DNA of 64,000 bases from NCBI GenBank assembly GCA_021831785.1, contig JAKBMB010000028.1, positions 288,620-352,619 of the forward strand, written 5' to 3'. The first letter of the stretch is position 1, and each line of letters starts with the position of its first letter. The notes under the pieces are model-generated. The model was not told the DNA's origin, searched no databases, and worked only from the letters and a program-made list of their open reading frames with translations. Of this stretch, positions 33,652 to 43,369 are shown in pieces. The stretch comes from Deltaproteobacteria bacterium. Lineage in GTDB: Bacteria > Desulfobacterota > Binatia > Binatales > Binataceae. Position numbers and translations under genes: made by a program.

Positions 33652-34130
33652 TGACGCGCTGGCGCCGACTGCGGCCGACGACGTTCTGACGATCCGGTAA
33701 TCCGCCGCGGCCCTTCACGTCCAGCGTGACGGGCCGCGGCGGATTCATCTCTGAGATCCCGTTTAACCCCGCATCTGAACGAAAGCTTGCCGGACAGGGA
33801 CGAGCGTCTAAATGATGCGCGCCGCGGCTATTAGGCGTTCTGTTAATCTATTGATTCCGGCGGATTGCAGGACCTGAAAACCCTTTGTGGTCGGGCTTTG
33901 CGAGCGCTAGAATTAGTGGGCCGAGTCTGATGAAATCGAGCTTGTGCGATGGCCCGTCCGGTTTCGGAAAGCTTCCTGGACCTCGCCAGCATCGCGGCGA
34001 TGAAGGTGGGGGATGACGGCAAAATTGACTGCGGCTGCTCGATACGTTATAGGGCAGGCCGGGGCGAGCGGAGCGCTTCCCCGGGTTCTGCAGCCGCAAC
34101 GATGGCATTCTCGATGGAGTGTGAACGGCC
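33652..34130. other. 479-base intergenic region between thaumatin-like and bactofilin genes
   Basis: It starts with a very strong hairpin (33699-33745, listed separately). A plus-strand frame at 33949-34215 (MARPVSESFLDLASIAAMKV at its start) has no recognisable family and overlaps the bactofilin start; I do not support it. The bactofilin promoter should lie here. Confidence 0.4.
33699..33745 (+). terminator. Long perfect hairpin after the thaumatin-like gene
   Basis: AATCCGCCGCGGCCC (33699-33713) pairs perfectly with GGGCCGCGGCGGATT (33731-33745). The loop itself can form a second five-base helix (TCACG/CGTGA), so the total stem is about 20 pairs with one mismatch. It starts 48 bases after the stop codon. 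There is no T-tract, so it is either a terminator of atypical form, an mRNA 3'-end stabiliser, or a repeat. Confidence 0.55.
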
Positions 34131-34757
34131 ATGGCATTGTTCAACAAGGAGCCCGAGAAAAATTCTTCCAGGACTTTCTTTTGGAGAGGACAAGATAGAA
34201 AAATGGCATCGTTGAGCGAGGAGCCCGAGAAAAACTCTAAGCTGCAGGCTCCGGAAAAGCCGCTGCCGCAAACAGCCACGGCCGTGACCTCGTCGCCGAC
34301 GGCCGCCGATAACCGTGGTATGGCGCCCAAGCCGACCGTGAACGCCAATATGTTGAACGCAGACGGCCGCGCTTTCCTTGATAAGGGATGCAAGATCAAC
34401 GGCAAAGTATCCTTCGAGGGGCCGGCGCGAATCGATGGCCAGGTTGAGGGCGAAATCAGCGGCAGCGACACGATCGTGATCGGCGAGAGCGCTGTAGTCA
34501 ACGCCCAGGTACGCGCCGAGACGGTCGTGATAGCAGGCAAGGTCGCCGGTGATGTGGTCGCTGGCCAGCGGGTCGAGATACGGCCTTCGGCGCGTGTGGT
34601 CGGCAACCTAACCACGCCAGTCTTGGTCATTCATGAAGGGGCGCTGTTCAAGGGGCATTGCTCGATGCAGATTGAGGGGATGCGCGAGGAGCGCAAGATG
34701 GCTGTACTGCCCAAGGACGAGCGGCCGGCCGTAGGCGCTCAACCGAAACCGGCTTGA
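34131..34757 (+). CDS. Bactofilin (polymer-forming cytoskeletal protein)
   Basis: The bactofilin beta-helix domain spans about residues 80-180: LDKGCKINGKVSFEGPARIDGQVEGEISGSDTIVIGESAVVNAQVRAETVVIAGKVAGDVVAGQRVEIRPSARVVGNL. The flanks are disordered and Pro/Lys-rich, as usual. Bactofilins form nucleotide-free filaments that organise the envelope and, in some species, the ParABS machinery. Two starts are plausible, ATG 34131 and ATG 34203, because the first 36 bases are duplicated 72 bases later. The gene lies 98 bases upstream of the ATP synthase operon, as in Geobacter-like genomes. Confidence 0.92.
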   Translation: MALFNKEPEKNSSRTFFWRGQDRKMASLSEEPEKNSKLQAPEKPLPQTATAVTSSPTAADNRGMAPKPTVNANMLNADGRAFLDKGCKINGKVSFEGPARIDGQVEGEISGSDTIVIGESAVVNAQVRAETVVIAGKVAGDVVAGQRVEIRPSARVVGNLTTPVLVIHEGALFKGHCSMQIEGMREERKMAVLPKDERPAVGAQPKPA

Positions 34758-34855
34758 GAGCAAGCGGGGTGGGCTAGGGACCTTCGGCGCCAACGGGGCG
34801 GCAAGCCGAAGATGCCCGTTTCGGCCTTGAACTGCTTGCTGCGAGATTCCAGAGC

Positions 34856-35323
34856 ATGCTTAACATTCCGCCGAACTGGGGGACGTTCTTTGTCCTGATT
34901 GTTTCCTTCCTGGTTTTTTGGTTTATACTCAAGCGGGTTTTATTTGAGCCGTTCCTGGCTTTGGCGAGCGCTCGTGACGATCGCCTGCGCCAGCTCAAGG
35001 AAGATGCTCAGCGCGCGCTAGGCGAAGCCAAGGCTGACGATGAACAGTATAGACGCGAGATAGCGCAGGCGCGCCAGGCCGGCGCGGCTGCGCGAGAAAA
35101 GGCGCGCTGGGCCGCCGAGCAGGAAGTCGCCGCCATCGTCGAGCAGGCGCGCGAAGCGGCACGGCAGACGATCGAAAGGGCCCAAGCTGAGGCCGACCGG
35201 AAGCTGAAGCTTGCTTATCAGCAGGTTGAAGAACTCTCCCGCAGCTTGGCGCTCGAGCTTGCAGAGCGCCTGCTCGGGCGTCGGCTCAACGAGCGTGAGC
35301 CGGACTCGGAACTGGCCCAATGA
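34856..35323 (+). CDS. ATP synthase subunit b' (F0 stator)
   Basis: This is the first of two b-type stator subunits. One N-terminal membrane helix (FFVLIVSFLVFWFILKRVLFEPF, residues 11-33) is followed by a long charged, Ala-rich coiled coil to residue 155. Two different b subunits form a heterodimer in organisms with this arrangement. It starts at ATG 34856 and overlaps the second b gene by four bases (ATGA). It lacks a signal peptide, unlike the second copy. Confidence 0.9.
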   Translation: MLNIPPNWGTFFVLIVSFLVFWFILKRVLFEPFLALASARDDRLRQLKEDAQRALGEAKADDEQYRREIAQARQAGAAAREKARWAAEQEVAAIVEQAREAARQTIERAQAEADRKLKLAYQQVEELSRSLALELAERLLGRRLNEREPDSELAQ

Positions 35324-35907
35324 TCTATCGGACTAAGCACAGGTTTGCCGTGAGCGCCACTGCGCTGGCGCTGTTGAGCCTTTCGGGGCCGGCACTGGCC
35401 GCTGAGCCGGTCGAATCCGGGGCTTCGCCGATGACGCTGGTCTTTTACGCGATCAATTTCGTTGTCTTTGTTCTGTTGCTAGCCAGGTACGCGGGCGGCA
35501 GTGTAAAAAATTATTTCTCCCTGCGGGCCCGAACAATATTCTCCGCGTTCGCCAACTTGGAGGGCGCTTTGCGCGAGGCGCGGGCGCAAGCGGCACGCGC
35601 CGCCGCCCGTGTGGGCCAACTGGCCTCCGAGAAGGCTCGCATCGAAGCTCTTATCCACCAACAGACCGAGCAGGAAGTGGAGGCGATTCGCCAGGGCGCG
35701 CGCAGCCTGGCGGCGCAAATTCGCCGCGACGCAGAGGTGGCGGCGCGCTCGGTTAGCGAGAAGGCCGTGCGGCAGTTTAGGGCGACGATCGCGCGCCGCA
35801 CCGCGCACATGGCGCGGGAGATGCTGCGCGATCATCTTAGACCTGCCGACCAACGTCACCTGGTCGAGAATTTCGTTCAACAGATGGCGGGCCCGGAGGC
35901 GCGGTAA
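35320..35907 (+). CDS. atpF: ATP synthase subunit b (F0 stator)
   Basis: This second b-type subunit has a signal-peptide-like N-terminus (residues 1-28, ending GPALAAE), then a membrane helix (MTLVFYAINFVVFVLLLARY) and an Arg/Ala-rich coiled coil. b subunits with such a cleavable leader are characteristic of deltaproteobacterial ATP synthases. The C-terminal RHLVENFVQQMAG segment is expected to contact the delta subunit. It overlaps atpH by one base, so the genes are coupled. Confidence 0.9.
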   Translation: MIYRTKHRFAVSATALALLSLSGPALAAEPVESGASPMTLVFYAINFVVFVLLLARYAGGSVKNYFSLRARTIFSAFANLEGALREARAQAARAAARVGQLASEKARIEALIHQQTEQEVEAIRQGARSLAAQIRRDAEVAARSVSEKAVRQFRATIARRTAHMAREMLRDHLRPADQRHLVENFVQQMAGPEAR

Positions 35908-36440
35908 TGCCCGTGCAGGCGGCGAAGCGATACGCGCGCGCGCTGCTCGAAGTCGCCGTCGAGTCGGGTCGCATGGAGAGCTGGGGCGCCGAGCTCGACT
36001 TGCTGGCGCGCATGACGACCGAAGTGGCGGCGGGCTCGACGTTGACCACACCTGATCTTCCGCAGCACAGCCGGATAAAGGCGATGGGCCTAATGGCCGA
36101 ACGTTTAGGGTTGAGCTTTCCGGTGCGCTCCTTTGCCTTGGTGGTGGCGCGGCGCAACCGGATCGCCGCCTTACCCGAGATTGCACATGCCTACCAGGGC
36201 TTTGCCGATGAGCGCTTAGGCCGGGCGCGGGCGGCGCTTAGCTTTGCGCTTGAGCCGAGCGCGCAGGAGATTCACCAGGTCGTGAACGTGCTGGAGCGGC
36301 TCAGCGGCAAGACCGTCCTGCCCGCCGTGAAGGTCGAACCGGCCCTGCTTGGCGGCCTGGTTGCGCAGCTTGAGGGTAAAACCTACGATCTGAGCCTTGC
36401 CAACAAACTTAAGCAAGCAGAGCAGCTTTTGGGCGCTTGA
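35907..36440 (+). CDS. atpH: ATP synthase subunit delta
   Basis: The delta subunit links F1 to the b stator. The 177-residue protein begins [19 protein letters not shown], the usual OSCP/delta N-terminus, and ends with [43 protein letters not shown], the conserved C-terminal strand-loop (P.LLGG). The start ATG overlaps the atpF stop. Length and order are normal. Confidence 0.95.
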   Translation: MPVQAAKRYARALLEVAVESGRMESWGAELDLLARMTTEVAAGSTLTTPDLPQHSRIKAMGLMAERLGLSFPVRSFALVVARRNRIAALPEIAHAYQGFADERLGRARAALSFALEPSAQEIHQVVNVLERLSGKTVLPAVKVEPALLGGLVAQLEGKTYDLSLANKLKQAEQLLGA

Positions 36441-36465
36441 GCTTGCAGCGTATCCGGAGATTGTT

Positions 36466-38010
36466 ATGGCGGATGTCAGAGCGTCGGAAGTCAGCGAAAT
36501 TCTGAAGGCCGAGATCAAAGGCTTTGAGGCCGGGCTGGAGGTGCGTGAGACCGGGCGCGTGCTTTCCTGCGGCGACGGCATCGCTCGCATCTATGGACTC
36601 AATAACGCCGCCGCCGGCGAGCTTATCGAGTTCCCTCATGCAATCTTCGGACTTGTGCTCAATCTGGAAGACGACCACGTCGGCGCCGCGATATGCGGCG
36701 AGCCGTGGGCGGTCAAAGAAGGCGACGAGGTCAAACGCACCGGGCGGATCGCCGAGGTTCCCGTCGGCGACGCTCTTTTGGGCCGCGTCGTCAACGCGCT
36801 CGGCGAGCCCATTGACGCCCAAGGGCCGCTGCGGACAACGGAGACCCGGCGCATTGAGCTTAAGGCCCCCGGTATCATCTATCGCCAGCCGGTCAAGGAG
36901 CCGCTGCAGACCGGCATCAAGGCCATAGACTCGATGATCCCGATCGGACGAGGCCAGCGCGAGTTGATTATCGGCGACCGAGGAACCGGAAAAACCGCGC
37001 TCGCGACCGACACGATCATCAATCAGCACGGCGAAAACGTGCACTGTTTTTACGTAGCGATCGGCCAGAAGCAGTCCACCGTGGCGCAGATTGTCGAGAT
37101 GCTCAAGCGGCGCGGCGCGATGGAGTACACCACAGTTGTCGCCGCCACCGCCGCAGACCCGGCGCCGCTTCAGTTCATGGCGCCTTACGCCGGCTGCGCG
37201 ATGGCCGAGCATTACCGCGATAACGGCAAGCACGCCCTTGTGGTTTATGACGACCTGAGCAAGCACGCGCAGGCTTATCGCCAAATGTCCTTGCTGCTGC
37301 GCCGTCCGCCGGGGCGCGAGGCCTACCCGGGCGACGTTTTTTACCTCCATTCGCGCCTACTTGAGCGCGCGGCCAAGCTTAGCGAGGAGTACGGCGCCGG
37401 CTCGCTTACCGCCTTGCCGATAATTGAAACCCAAGCCGGCGACATCTCGGCGTACATACCAACCAACGTGATCTCGATCACCGACGGGCAGATTTTCCTC
37501 GAGACCGACTTGTTCTACTCGGGTATCCGCCCGGCGGTTAACGCCGGACTCTCGGTCTCGCGCGTCGGCTTCTCGGCAACCATCAAGGCGATGAAGCAGG
37601 TGGGCGGCACTCTCAAGCTCGACCTCGCGCAGTATCGCGAGATGGCTGCCTTTGCCCAGTTCGGCTCGGACCTCGACCCGGCCTCGCAACGGCTGTTGCA
37701 TCGCGGCGTGCGGTTGACTGAGATGCTCAAGCAGGACCAATACTCGCCGCTACCGGTCGAGAAGGAAGTGCTTATAATATACGCTGGTACACAGGGTTTC
37801 CTCGACCATTTGGAGGTGGAGCAGGTTAGAGACTACGAGCGCGAGCTTTTCACTCGCTTCCAGGCCGAGCATCGGGAGCTGCTGGACGAAATCCGCACCA
37901 AACGGGAGCTTAGCGAGGATCTGCGCGCGCGCCTAACCAAGGCGCTCGAGACGCTGACCGAGGACTTCATCAAGCGGAGCAAGGATGAGAGCATGGCGCG
38001 CGCGGCTTAG
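36466..38010 (+). CDS. atpA: ATP synthase subunit alpha
   Basis: The alpha subunit is the non-catalytic nucleotide-binding chain of F1. Its P-loop [15 protein letters not shown] and the signature [17 protein letters not shown] are intact, and the 514-residue length is typical. The start [17 protein letters not shown] at ATG 36466 has CCGGAGA upstream; a longer in-frame reading from inside atpH is not needed. It lies 25 bases after atpH. Confidence 0.97.
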   Translation: MADVRASEVSEILKAEIKGFEAGLEVRETGRVLSCGDGIARIYGLNNAAAGELIEFPHAIFGLVLNLEDDHVGAAICGEPWAVKEGDEVKRTGRIAEVPVGDALLGRVVNALGEPIDAQGPLRTTETRRIELKAPGIIYRQPVKEPLQTGIKAIDSMIPIGRGQRELIIGDRGTGKTALATDTIINQHGENVHCFYVAIGQKQSTVAQIVEMLKRRGAMEYTTVVAATAADPAPLQFMAPYAGCAMAEHYRDNGKHALVVYDDLSKHAQAYRQMSLLLRRPPGREAYPGDVFYLHSRLLERAAKLSEEYGAGSLTALPIIETQAGDISAYIPTNVISITDGQIFLETDLFYSGIRPAVNAGLSVSRVGFSATIKAMKQVGGTLKLDLAQYREMAAFAQFGSDLDPASQRLLHRGVRLTEMLKQDQYSPLPVEKEVLIIYAGTQGFLDHLEVEQVRDYERELFTRFQAEHRELLDEIRTKRELSEDLRARLTKALETLTEDFIKRSKDESMARAA

Positions 38011-38034
38011 CCATCGGCGCAAGCAAAGGTTGGC

Positions 38035-38919
38035 GTGGCGAGCTTAAAGGCGATTCGCCGGCGCATCGCGTCGGTGGCCTCGACCCAGAAAACGACGCGC
38101 GCGATGAAGCTGGTCTCCTCGGCCAAGCTGCGCCGCGCTCGGGAGGCGCGGGAGCGGGCGAGGCCTTATGTGACGGCCGCGGTCGAAATGGCCGGGTCGG
38201 TGCCTAAGGCGTTGTTCGAGCCGTTCGCCTTGCACGCCGAGGCCAGGGCGCGAGCGCTGCTCGTCGTGGTCAGCTCGGACCGCGGCCTATGCGGCGCGTA
38301 TAATGCCAATCTGATGCGCGCGGTGGAGGAAAAGGAACGCGAACTGCGCGCGCGTGGTCTTGAACCGCTCTTTTTCGCGGTCGGGCGCCGCGCGCTGGAC
38401 CATCTGCGTCGCGCGCGCGCGACGATCGTCGACCAGCGCGTAAACCTGGCGCCGCGCGCGGCCAAGGCCGAACTTGCGCGCGAACTGGCAGCACGCGTGC
38501 TCAAACAGTACGAGGGCGGCGAGATCAGACAAGCGGGGATCGCTTACAACGTGTTCCGCTCGATGTTCTCGCAGCAGCCGGTATATCGAATGCTGATGCC
38601 GGCCGAGGCGCCCCAGCCGGAGCAGGCGCAAGCCGATGCCCGCGGGTCGACCGAACCGTACTTCCTGCTCGAACCGGCGCCCCCCGAGCTTGCCCCGGTG
38701 GTGGTCCGTTTCTATCTCGAGGCCGAGATTTTCGCCGCCCTGCTCGACGCGGAAACCGGCGAACACGCCGCGCGGATGATGGCGATGGACGCGGCCACCA
38801 ACAACGCCGGCGAAATGATCGAACGGTTGACCCTGGAAATGAACCGCGTGCGCCAGGGCACGATCACGCGCGAGCTGATGGATATCGTCAGCGGCGCCGA
38901 GGCGCTGCGCGAATTTTAG
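38035..38919 (+). CDS. atpG: ATP synthase subunit gamma
   Basis: Gamma is the central rotor shaft of F1. The N-terminal helix begins ASLKAIRRRIASVASTQKTTRAMKLVSSAKLRRA, a strict family motif, and the C-terminal helix includes AMDAATNNAGEMIERLTLEMNRVRQGTITRELMDIVSGAEAL. SSDRGLCGAYNANL is also conserved. It starts at GTG 38035 with AAAGGT upstream. 294 residues is normal. A 152-base gap before atpD is larger than elsewhere in the operon and shows no structure of note. Confidence 0.96.
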   Translation: MASLKAIRRRIASVASTQKTTRAMKLVSSAKLRRAREARERARPYVTAAVEMAGSVPKALFEPFALHAEARARALLVVVSSDRGLCGAYNANLMRAVEEKERELRARGLEPLFFAVGRRALDHLRRARATIVDQRVNLAPRAAKAELARELAARVLKQYEGGEIRQAGIAYNVFRSMFSQQPVYRMLMPAEAPQPEQAQADARGSTEPYFLLEPAPPELAPVVVRFYLEAEIFAALLDAETGEHAARMMAMDAATNNAGEMIERLTLEMNRVRQGTITRELMDIVSGAEALREF

Positions 38920-39050
38920 GGCCGCCGGTAGCTTGCGCCGAAGAAGCTGCCCAGCGCGTAATTTTCAAGCTCTCCGTGCGCGCAGCGCTGGCGCCCAGGG
39001 CGGGCATCGAGCAGTCGGGCAAGGCGAAGAAGTATAGGCTCTCAGCGTAG

Positions 39051-40520
<1,470 letters not shown>

Positions 40521-40532
40521 GCGCAGTCGGCG

Positions 40533-40952
40533 ATGGCTTCTTTTCCGCTGCGGCTTATTGCGCCCCACGGCGTTATCTTCGAGGGGCAGGTCGAACAGGT
40601 CACTGCTACCAGCCCGGTTGGCGAGTTCGGCGTTCTCGCTCAGCACGTTGACTTCCTGACCGCTCTGACCGCCTGTCCGCTGATACTCAAGCTCGCCGGC
40701 GCAGGTTACCGGTACTACGTCGTCCCGTCAGGACTGGCCGAGGTCAAGGACGGCAACATGACGATCTTGGTGCCGCAGGCGACCCCGGCCCAGGAGATTG
40801 AGCTTGAGCAAGCCGACACCGAGATGAAGGAGCTGCGCGAGAAGCTTGAATCGCTCGCAATCGGCAGCGAGCAATATGCCGAGGCCGAGCGCGCTTTCGC
40901 CCTGGCTCAAGCGCGATGGCGCGCCGCGCAGCTAACCGCGCCGCGAGCTTAG
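40533..40952 (+). CDS. atpC: ATP synthase subunit epsilon
   Basis: Epsilon is the regulatory rotor subunit. It begins FPLRLIAPHGVIFEGQVEQVTATSPVGEFGVLAQHVDFLTAL, the conserved beta-sandwich start, and ends with a two-helix C-terminal domain (QAEIELEQADTEMKELR-like). It is the last gene of the operon, 12 bases after atpD. The a and c subunits and atpI are not in this window. Confidence 0.95.
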   Translation: MASFPLRLIAPHGVIFEGQVEQVTATSPVGEFGVLAQHVDFLTALTACPLILKLAGAGYRYYVVPSGLAEVKDGNMTILVPQATPAQEIELEQADTEMKELREKLESLAIGSEQYAEAERAFALAQARWRAAQLTAPRA

Positions 40953-41174
40953 ACGGCTGCTTCAATCGTCGGGCACGTCGCGGCGCCTCGACTCGTTGCT
41001 TCAAAGCCGCCGGCGCCTTCAGCAAAAGGGGGCGCTCGTTAGCCGCGCGTCAAAAGAGACGCTTGCATTTGCGTTGACTCGCGCCGGTCGCCGCCGTGGT
41101 TAGGTCCGCCGGGCAGAGCGCTCAAGCAGCTTGCGGCACAGCGGCAAAGCAGGCTTAAAAAACGGTGGAGCAAA

Positions 41175-41924
41175 TTGGTTAAGGATTTCGACGCAAAGGC
41201 GGCGATCGTAAGCGGCGCCAGTCGCGGAATCGGGCGCGCGATCGCGCTGGAACTTGCCCGGCGCGGGGCCAACGTGGCGTTCAACTACGTTAAAAGCGAG
41301 CACCAAGCCAGCGAGTTGGTCGCAGAACTAGAGGCGTTCGGGGTCAAAGCGCTGGCCTTCAGGCTCGACGTCTCGGACTTAAAGGGCGTGCGCGAGATGG
41401 TCAACGCGGTCAAGGGCACGTTCGGACGCCTGGACGCGGTGGTGAACAACGCCGGAGTGACGCGCGATAAGCTCCTGGTAATGATGAGCGAAGAGGACTG
41501 GAACGAGGTCATCAGGACCAACCTGACCGGCGCTTTCAACCTCGCGCGCGCCGCGGCGTTCATCATGATGAAGGCCAGGTCCGGCGCGATTCTCAACATA
41601 ACCTCGGTCAGCGGCATCGTCGGCATGGCGGGGCAGGTTAATTACTCGGCCTCGAAAGCAGGCCTTATCGGCATGACCAAGGCGCTGGCCAAAGAGCTCG
41701 GACGCGCCGGCGTTCGGGTCAACGCTTTGGCCCTGGGGTTCGTCGAGACCGACATGACCGCCAAGCTGCCCGAGCAGAGCCGCGAACAGGCGCTGGCGAT
41801 GATCCCGCTGGGGCGCTTCGGCAAGGTCTCCGAGGTCGCGCCGGCAGCGGCCTTTCTGCTCTCGGATGCCGCTTCGTATATTACCGGTGCGGTGGTCCAG
41901 GTTGACGGCGGGATCGCGATGTGA
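41175..41924 (+). CDS. fabG: 3-oxoacyl-ACP reductase FabG-like SDR
   Basis: The 249-residue short-chain dehydrogenase has the NADP(H) motif VSGASRGIGRAIALELARRGANVAF, NNAG in LDAVVNNAGVTRD, and the catalytic Ser/Tyr/Lys in ITSVSGIVGMAGQVNYSASKAGL. The end, AAFLLSDAASYITGAVVQVDGGIAM, is typical of FabG. It would reduce 3-oxoacyl-ACP in fatty acid synthesis; a different ketone substrate cannot be excluded because other fab genes are absent. It starts at a TTG with GGAG only 4 bases away, so the start may be imperfect. Confidence 0.88.
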   Translation: MVKDFDAKAAIVSGASRGIGRAIALELARRGANVAFNYVKSEHQASELVAELEAFGVKALAFRLDVSDLKGVREMVNAVKGTFGRLDAVVNNAGVTRDKLLVMMSEEDWNEVIRTNLTGAFNLARAAAFIMMKARSGAILNITSVSGIVGMAGQVNYSASKAGLIGMTKALAKELGRAGVRVNALALGFVETDMTAKLPEQSREQALAMIPLGRFGKVSEVAPAAAFLLSDAASYITGAVVQVDGGIAM

Positions 41925-42187
41925 CCGCGCGATGCGGCGAGAGCGCGCAAGCCAGGCGGGCGCAGGAGAGCCGGCAAGCGTTGAATCGGGCTCGAGGGCG
42001 GGGACCGGGATAAAGTGGACTTGCGCGCCGAGGCGCCGATTATCCGGCAGTGTTCATCGCCCGCGCAAAAGGCCACAATGGAAGACTGGCGAGTTTGCGC
42101 GGCAATCCTTAAGACCGCAAACGGCGCCGGTTCTGTCGGCCGCTCGACGCCGAGCAGCGGCCATGTTCGCAGCCCGGGGGTTTATAG

Positions 42188-42736
42188 GTGGCGCTCGCGC
42201 CGTGCGCCAATGAGCTCGAACCGCGGTACGCCGCGCAACATAATTTAGTGGGACGCCTTATGGTCGAGCGTCTATTCAACGACACTTCAACTCCGCAAGC
42301 CTCGCGCGAACTGGCCGACCTGCGGCAAAGCGGTGCCTACCAACCGCCTTTTCAAACCGTGCGCCGACGGGTAATCGATGATTTGCTTGAAGGGCGCATG
42401 ACGATCGACGCAATGATCGTCGTGCGCGTCGGCGAGGCGGAAGAAACCGGGGCCGCCTCCGGCGTCGGCGTGGTCAACGCGCTCGACCTCGCGCTGCGCA
42501 AGGCGCTGCTCAAGCATTTTCCGTTTCTCGACTCGGTTCACGTAGTGGAGACCTATATCCACGGCAGCGGCGACTCGACCGAAGCCGAGATGGTCTCGGT
42601 CAAGAAATTTGGCGACGGCAAGCGCGTGTGGGCCACGCTGGCCAAGTCCGCCGATACGGTCGAGGCGGCGTGGCAATCGCTGGTTGACGGCTACGAGTGG
42701 CGCATCTACGACGAACAGCGCCGCCATCTTCGTTAG
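42188..42736 (+). CDS. Stand-alone LeuA/CimA-type regulatory-domain protein
   Basis: There is no catalytic TIM-barrel; the 182-residue protein has only a C-terminal-like domain of isopropylmalate/citramalate synthases. GVGVVNALDLALRKALLKHFPFLDSVHVVETYIHG and VWATLAKSADTVEAAWQSLVDGYEWRI align by eye with the CimA/LeuA allosteric domain (..VDALDKALRKAL..FP.L...WGTVGVS.NIIEASWEALVD). The N-terminal ~65 residues are an extra helical part. It starts at GTG 42188 after a G-rich element. A role as an amino-acid-sensing or dimerisation partner is an inference. The gene lies between fabG and a DCC thiol protein. Confidence 0.75.
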   Translation: MALAPCANELEPRYAAQHNLVGRLMVERLFNDTSTPQASRELADLRQSGAYQPPFQTVRRRVIDDLLEGRMTIDAMIVVRVGEAEETGAASGVGVVNALDLALRKALLKHFPFLDSVHVVETYIHGSGDSTEAEMVSVKKFGDGKRVWATLAKSADTVEAAWQSLVDGYEWRIYDEQRRHLR

Positions 42737-42797
42737 CTCGCCGCGCTGTTTCGCGCCGCCGGCGTGAAGCTGGCAACCGGCGCGCACAAGCCTAATC

Positions 42798-43172
42798 ATG
42801 GCCTCGGACCAATCGCCGCGCGCCAAGCTCACGGTGCTTTACGACGCCCGCTGTTCGATCTGCGCTGCCTCGGTCAAGGCGCTGCTTAAACGGCGCCCCG
42901 CGCACGCTGATATCGAGCCGCTCGATCTCCACAGTCAGCGCGCGCGAGAACTCTTTCCCCATCTCGACCGCGGCGCCCTGATGGGCGAGCTTCACGTGGT
43001 CGACGCCGCCGGCAACGTGTTCAGCGGCGCGCGCGCGGTCCACGAAGTCCTGCGCTACCAGAGGCCGCCGCTGAGTTGGCTTGCGCTGCTGTGGAATGTG
43101 CCGGGCTATCCGTGCGTGGCGCAGGAGTTCTACCGATGGTTTTCCGCCCGCCGTTACCGCTTGCAGCGCTGA
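42798..43172 (+). CDS. DCC-family thiol-disulfide oxidoreductase-like protein (DUF393)
   Basis: The 124-residue protein starts VLYDARCSICAASVKALLKRR, the DxxCxxC motif that names the DCC family, in a thioredoxin-like fold. The later GELHVVDAAGNVFSGARAVHEVLR and PGYPCVAQEFYRWFSARRY are also typical. The substrate is not known for the family. It lies 61 bases after the LeuA-like gene and may be co-transcribed. Confidence 0.9.
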   Translation: MASDQSPRAKLTVLYDARCSICAASVKALLKRRPAHADIEPLDLHSQRARELFPHLDRGALMGELHVVDAAGNVFSGARAVHEVLRYQRPPLSWLALLWNVPGYPCVAQEFYRWFSARRYRLQR

Positions 43173-43369
43173 GCGCAACGCGACACGACCACGCGCCGAT
43201 GCGGCAGCGGGTGGCGCCCGCGTCGGGGTTTGACGCTCCGTTGCCGCGCGCTATCATCGTAAGCTCGCGGACCGGGTAAGCTCGCGCAGGCGGCGGGCAT
43301 GCGCCGCTGGCCGAGAATTTAGCGGCACGCCGGGCGTCTTGCGGCCCGCGGCCGAACGCACCTTTAGGC

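Noticed and set aside
33949-34215. Plus-strand 88-residue frame before bactofilin
   Set aside because: It overlaps the bactofilin start region, shows no family and no good ribosome binding site.
33848-34630. Minus-strand 260-residue frame across bactofilin
   Set aside because: It is fully antisense to bactofilin, which has a clear domain; the frame has no motif of its own.
43173-43369. Cobalamin riboswitch upstream of cobB
   Set aside because: The expected conserved core was not found in the 197-base gap.
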